A DNA stretch of 22,791 bases from a virus: IMG/VR virus record IMGVR_UViG_3300005583_000013, positions 1 through 22,791 of that record; one strand, written 5' to 3'. This document shows, piece after piece, positions 20,713-22,791 of this stretch; within the stretch, counting starts at the first letter, position 1; every line of letters begins with the position of its first letter. Below the pieces are notes generated by a model. The model did not search any database and was not told the DNA's origin. It worked only from the letters and a program-made list of their open reading frames with translations. A program made the translations under genes and the position numbers.

Positions 20713-20765
20713 GGCTGCTTATGATGCTTGCGGTGTTTATTATATTTTGGGTGGCCGACAGATGA
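20703..20765 (+). CDS. Second tiny membrane peptide, 20 residues
   Basis: Overlaps the end of the 20620 gene by ten bases and the nuclease start by ATGA. Reads MELGLLMMLAVFIIFW plus VADR, almost entirely hydrophobic. No own Shine-Dalgarno, so it would depend on coupling to the previous peptide. It may serve mainly as a coupling leader for the nuclease. Confidence 0.4.
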   Translation: MELGLLMMLAVFIIFWVADR

Positions 20766-21418
20766 TTGCGTGGTCCTACTCTTCCATAAGCACTTTCAAA
20801 CAGTGCCCTAAGAAATACTACCATTTAAAAGTCCTTAAAGACGTCAAGGACACCGGCAGCGAAGCCATGGTCTACGGGCAAGACGTACATAAAGCTGCGG
20901 AGGAGTTCGTTAAATCTGACGTGCCTATCCCGGAAAAGTTTAAGTACATGCAGCCGATAGTAGAGAGTCTTGGTAAGATAGAAGGGGACAAGCACTGCGA
21001 AGTAAAGCTGGGGTTGAAGCAGGATTACGCTCCCTGCGGTTTCTTCGACAGCGGTGTTTGGTGGCGCGGTATTGCCGACCTTATAATTGTTAATGGGGAG
21101 AGAGCTTACTCGGTAGATTATAAGACCGGTAAGAACGCCAAATACGCCGATACCAAGCAGCTAGACCTAGTCGCCGGGGCTATCTTCTCCCACTTCCCGC
21201 TGGTTAAGAAGGTAAAGTCCGCGCTGGCGTTCTTAGTCAGCGGCGATTTTATTACTAAAGAACACCGGGCCGACGAGAAGGAAGTCTACCTAAAGACGTT
21301 TGACAAAGAACTGGAGCAGCTAGATGGGGCTATGTTGAGCGGAGTGTGGAACGCGAACTCTGGCCCGCTGTGCGGCTGGTGCCCGGTTACGTCATGCGCA
21401 CACCATAGGGAGCGGTGA
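20762..21418 (+). CDS. Cas4/AddB-type PD-(D/E)XK nuclease with Fe-S cysteines
   Basis: 218 residues from the ATG at 20762; the frame continues upstream to 20651 without a better start. It opens WSYSSISTFKQCP, typical of RecB-like nucleases. H43 (GQDVHKAAEEF), D106 (GIADLI), D119-x-K121 (SVDYKTGK) and Q133 form the active site. C15 plus C204, C207 and C212 (CGWCPVTSC) are placed like the Fe-S cluster cysteines of Cas4 and AddB. It probably processes DNA ends in replication or recombination. No cas1, cas2 or CRISPR array is nearby, so a CRISPR role is not indicated. Coupled to the next gene by TGATG. Confidence 0.9.
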   Translation: MIAWSYSSISTFKQCPKKYYHLKVLKDVKDTGSEAMVYGQDVHKAAEEFVKSDVPIPEKFKYMQPIVESLGKIEGDKHCEVKLGLKQDYAPCGFFDSGVWWRGIADLIIVNGERAYSVDYKTGKNAKYADTKQLDLVAGAIFSHFPLVKKVKSALAFLVSGDFITKEHRADEKEVYLKTFDKELEQLDGAMLSGVWNANSGPLCGWCPVTSCAHHRER

Positions 21419-22341
21419 TGAAACAGGAAGGGCATTGGGCAAAATTCGGGGCAGCGATACAGGAACTACTACGCCTTGAAGCGTACGGTACTCAGCTAAG
21501 CCCTGAAGGTAAATCAATGTGCGGGTTTATGGCTAGATTTATAGAGAAAAGCCCTAGGTTCTACGTACCGGATGCCTCTGCCGTACTAAAAGACCCACCC
21601 ACAATAGCCGATGATATCCGGCTACCCTACCCTGCGATAGCTATCCTAAGCGAAGTAGATGCCTATGATCCCGCGCTGGACTCGCCGGAAATCAGCATCG
21701 AGCGCGTAGGAGGGACAAGCTACATAGGTGCAGCAACGCTGACCGGCCCTAGCCTACCTTCATGGAAGATAACCGTGGCTATGCAGCCGTTCAACGATGC
21801 TAGGATACTGCTGTGGAGTATAGCGCAAGAACCAAAAAGTAAACGCTGGGCGTGTGCCCCTGTTACTGTGGTGATGAATAAAGATTATCATACAGGTCTA
21901 TACGGGATGAGCTTCGGTGGTGATCCTGCGACGTCTGACGTTTTAAAAATCCTACAGGGGGCTGTTACGGCACCTCAACTTTTACAAGAGTTTTTACCAG
22001 ACCTGACAACTGTGTTCACCTTATGGAAATTGTTAGGCGTTCACGATGCAAAACAAATACCTGTACCCGCGCCGCCAAAACTACAGGCTCGCAGAGCAAA
22101 AAGTAATGGTAGTAAACCAAGACTCTACGACTATCACGTACTTTCCATTGGCGGCGAAGTGTGGGACAGCCCGCACGAACATACAGGAACAGGCGAAGGT
22201 ACGCGTAGCCACCTAAGGCGGGGACATATCAGACGGTTGGAGACCAAAAACATTTGGGTCCGCTCCACTTATGTCCACGGAAGCAAAGAAGGTTTTGTCC
22301 AAAAAGACTACGAAGTAAAAGGGACATCCGGAGCGCCGTGA
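21418..22341 (+). CDS. Hypothetical protein with conserved RRGHIRRL C-terminal motif
   Basis: 307 residues. ATG at 21418 (a GTG at 21415 is in frame), with AGGGAG five bases upstream. The N-terminal 200 residues have no recognised domain. The C-terminal part, after a basic linker (LQARRAKSNGSKPR), holds HVLSIGG, HLRRGHIRRL and IWVRSTYVHGS. This block recurs at the end of diverse phage and plasmid proteins of unknown role, and its His/Arg content suggests nucleic acid contact. Function unknown. Confidence 0.75.
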   Translation: MKQEGHWAKFGAAIQELLRLEAYGTQLSPEGKSMCGFMARFIEKSPRFYVPDASAVLKDPPTIADDIRLPYPAIAILSEVDAYDPALDSPEISIERVGGTSYIGAATLTGPSLPSWKITVAMQPFNDARILLWSIAQEPKSKRWACAPVTVVMNKDYHTGLYGMSFGGDPATSDVLKILQGAVTAPQLLQEFLPDLTTVFTLWKLLGVHDAKQIPVPAPPKLQARRAKSNGSKPRLYDYHVLSIGGEVWDSPHEHTGTGEGTRSHLRRGHIRRLETKNIWVRSTYVHGSKEGFVQKDYEVKGTSGAP

Positions 22342-22385
22342 AGCAAGTCATGATAAACCAGATGAACAAGTACTAGGAGAATATT

Positions 22386-22682
22386 ATGTGGAGTTTTATG
22401 TGTAATGTGGATCGGATAGAACTAGACATAACCATGCGTATTGGTCGTCTATTCTTGGAAGAAGGTAACGTCCCTGACATGAAGAGTACTGTAGATAACT
22501 TCCTCTCCGCTGACCCGGAGATACACACCATTTATACGTACGTGAACGGCGTAATGGACGTAGCCTACACCATAGACGGACGTAAGAAGTGGGAAGCTAT
22601 CTACCCGCAGGGGCGCGCGGGAGTTCGTAAACGTTATTTAGAACGCAGGCCGAGACAACCCTACATTCCGGAGACACTCTAA
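22386..22682 (+). CDS. Hypothetical protein, 98 residues
   Basis: ATG preceded by AGGAGA about eight bases upstream. Acidic-to-basic protein with a helical N-terminus (ELDITMRIGRLFLEEGN) and a very basic C-terminus (RAGVRKRYLERRPRQ). No recognised family. TAATG overlap with the next gene. Confidence 0.75.
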   Translation: MWSFMCNVDRIELDITMRIGRLFLEEGNVPDMKSTVDNFLSADPEIHTIYTYVNGVMDVAYTIDGRKKWEAIYPQGRAGVRKRYLERRPRQPYIPETL

Positions 22683-22791
22683 TGGCTAAAAAGAGAGACT
22701 ACGACCGCGAGTACAAGCTGTACGACGGCACCCCCGAAGTGCAGAAGCGCCGCGCCATGCGCAACGCCGCCCGCTACAAGTTGGAGAAGGC
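22682..22791 (+). CDS. Phage protein, 5' part only
   Basis: Starts MAKKRDYDREYKLYDGTP and continues QKRRAMRNAARYKLEK to the window edge. The DYxREY...GTPE...RRAxRNxAR pattern is seen at the N-terminus of a conserved phage protein group, some members of which continue into an HNH-like region; that part would lie outside the window. Coupled to the previous gene. Confidence 0.65.
   Translation, partial: MAKKRDYDREYKLYDGTPEVQKRRAMRNAARYKLEK

Noticed and set aside
1-22791. tRNA genes or an integrase/att site
   Set aside because: None recognised by eye on either strand; a dedicated tRNA scan would be needed to exclude them.

Overview
The window is a double-stranded DNA tailed-phage (Caudoviricetes) genome fragment, or the same as a prophage. 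It carries a large and a small terminase subunit, two virion-type proteins, a family A DNA polymerase, two PD-(D/E)XK nucleases and a dense series of small overlapping early genes. No ribosomal, tRNA, integrase or host metabolic gene was recognised. A GcrA-family regulator (18506-18967), a family characteristic of Alphaproteobacteria, and several small proteins of the kind seen in alphaproteobacterial phages point to an alphaproteobacterial host. That host call is inference from families, not from a search.

Layout: 1-4354 is read leftward and forms the packaging and virion arm: terS, terL and two uncharacterised virion-type proteins whose genes overlap by one base at each stop/start. The genes from 4864 onward are read rightward. 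The roughly 500-base gap 4355-4863 is a divergent control region, rich in G tracts and palindromes, next to terS. Gene 4864-5691 encodes a Lys/Ala-rich basic protein. It is followed by a terminator-like hairpin, a 66-residue gene, a strong intrinsic terminator and a roughly 730-base non-coding region (5958-6689). That region holds long direct repeats, a TGTTAR motif array and an extended -10 promoter, and is a good candidate for an origin or a regulatory hub. A small ribbon-helix-helix protein follows, then about a dozen small genes (7094-10807).

A consensus sigma70 promoter at 10820 heads an AAA+ (MoxR/CobS-like) ATPase, a HEXXH-plus-VWA protein, and further genes including a DUF3150-like one. 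An intrinsic terminator at 15947 closes this block. A new promoter at 15987 opens the replication block: VRR-NUC nuclease, small protein, DNA polymerase, GcrA, small phage proteins, two tiny membrane peptides, a Cas4/AddB-like Fe-S nuclease and further hypotheticals to the right edge.

The most striking feature is a family of ten copies of a palindrome, AAGTAGCGTNACGCTACTT. All lie between 4829 and 15934, mostly a few tens of bases before ribosome binding sites, and none is in the virion arm or the polymerase block. One copy lies inside a gene that is an internally deleted copy of the AAA+ ATPase. The palindromes, a second repeated 9-mer (CAGACCGTA, seven copies), repeated translation-start cassettes, and three promoters sharing GAC-WWW-GTC at the -35 box suggest a phage-specific coordinated control system. 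Its protein partner is unknown; the ribbon-helix-helix protein at 6690 and GcrA are the two visible DNA-binding candidates.
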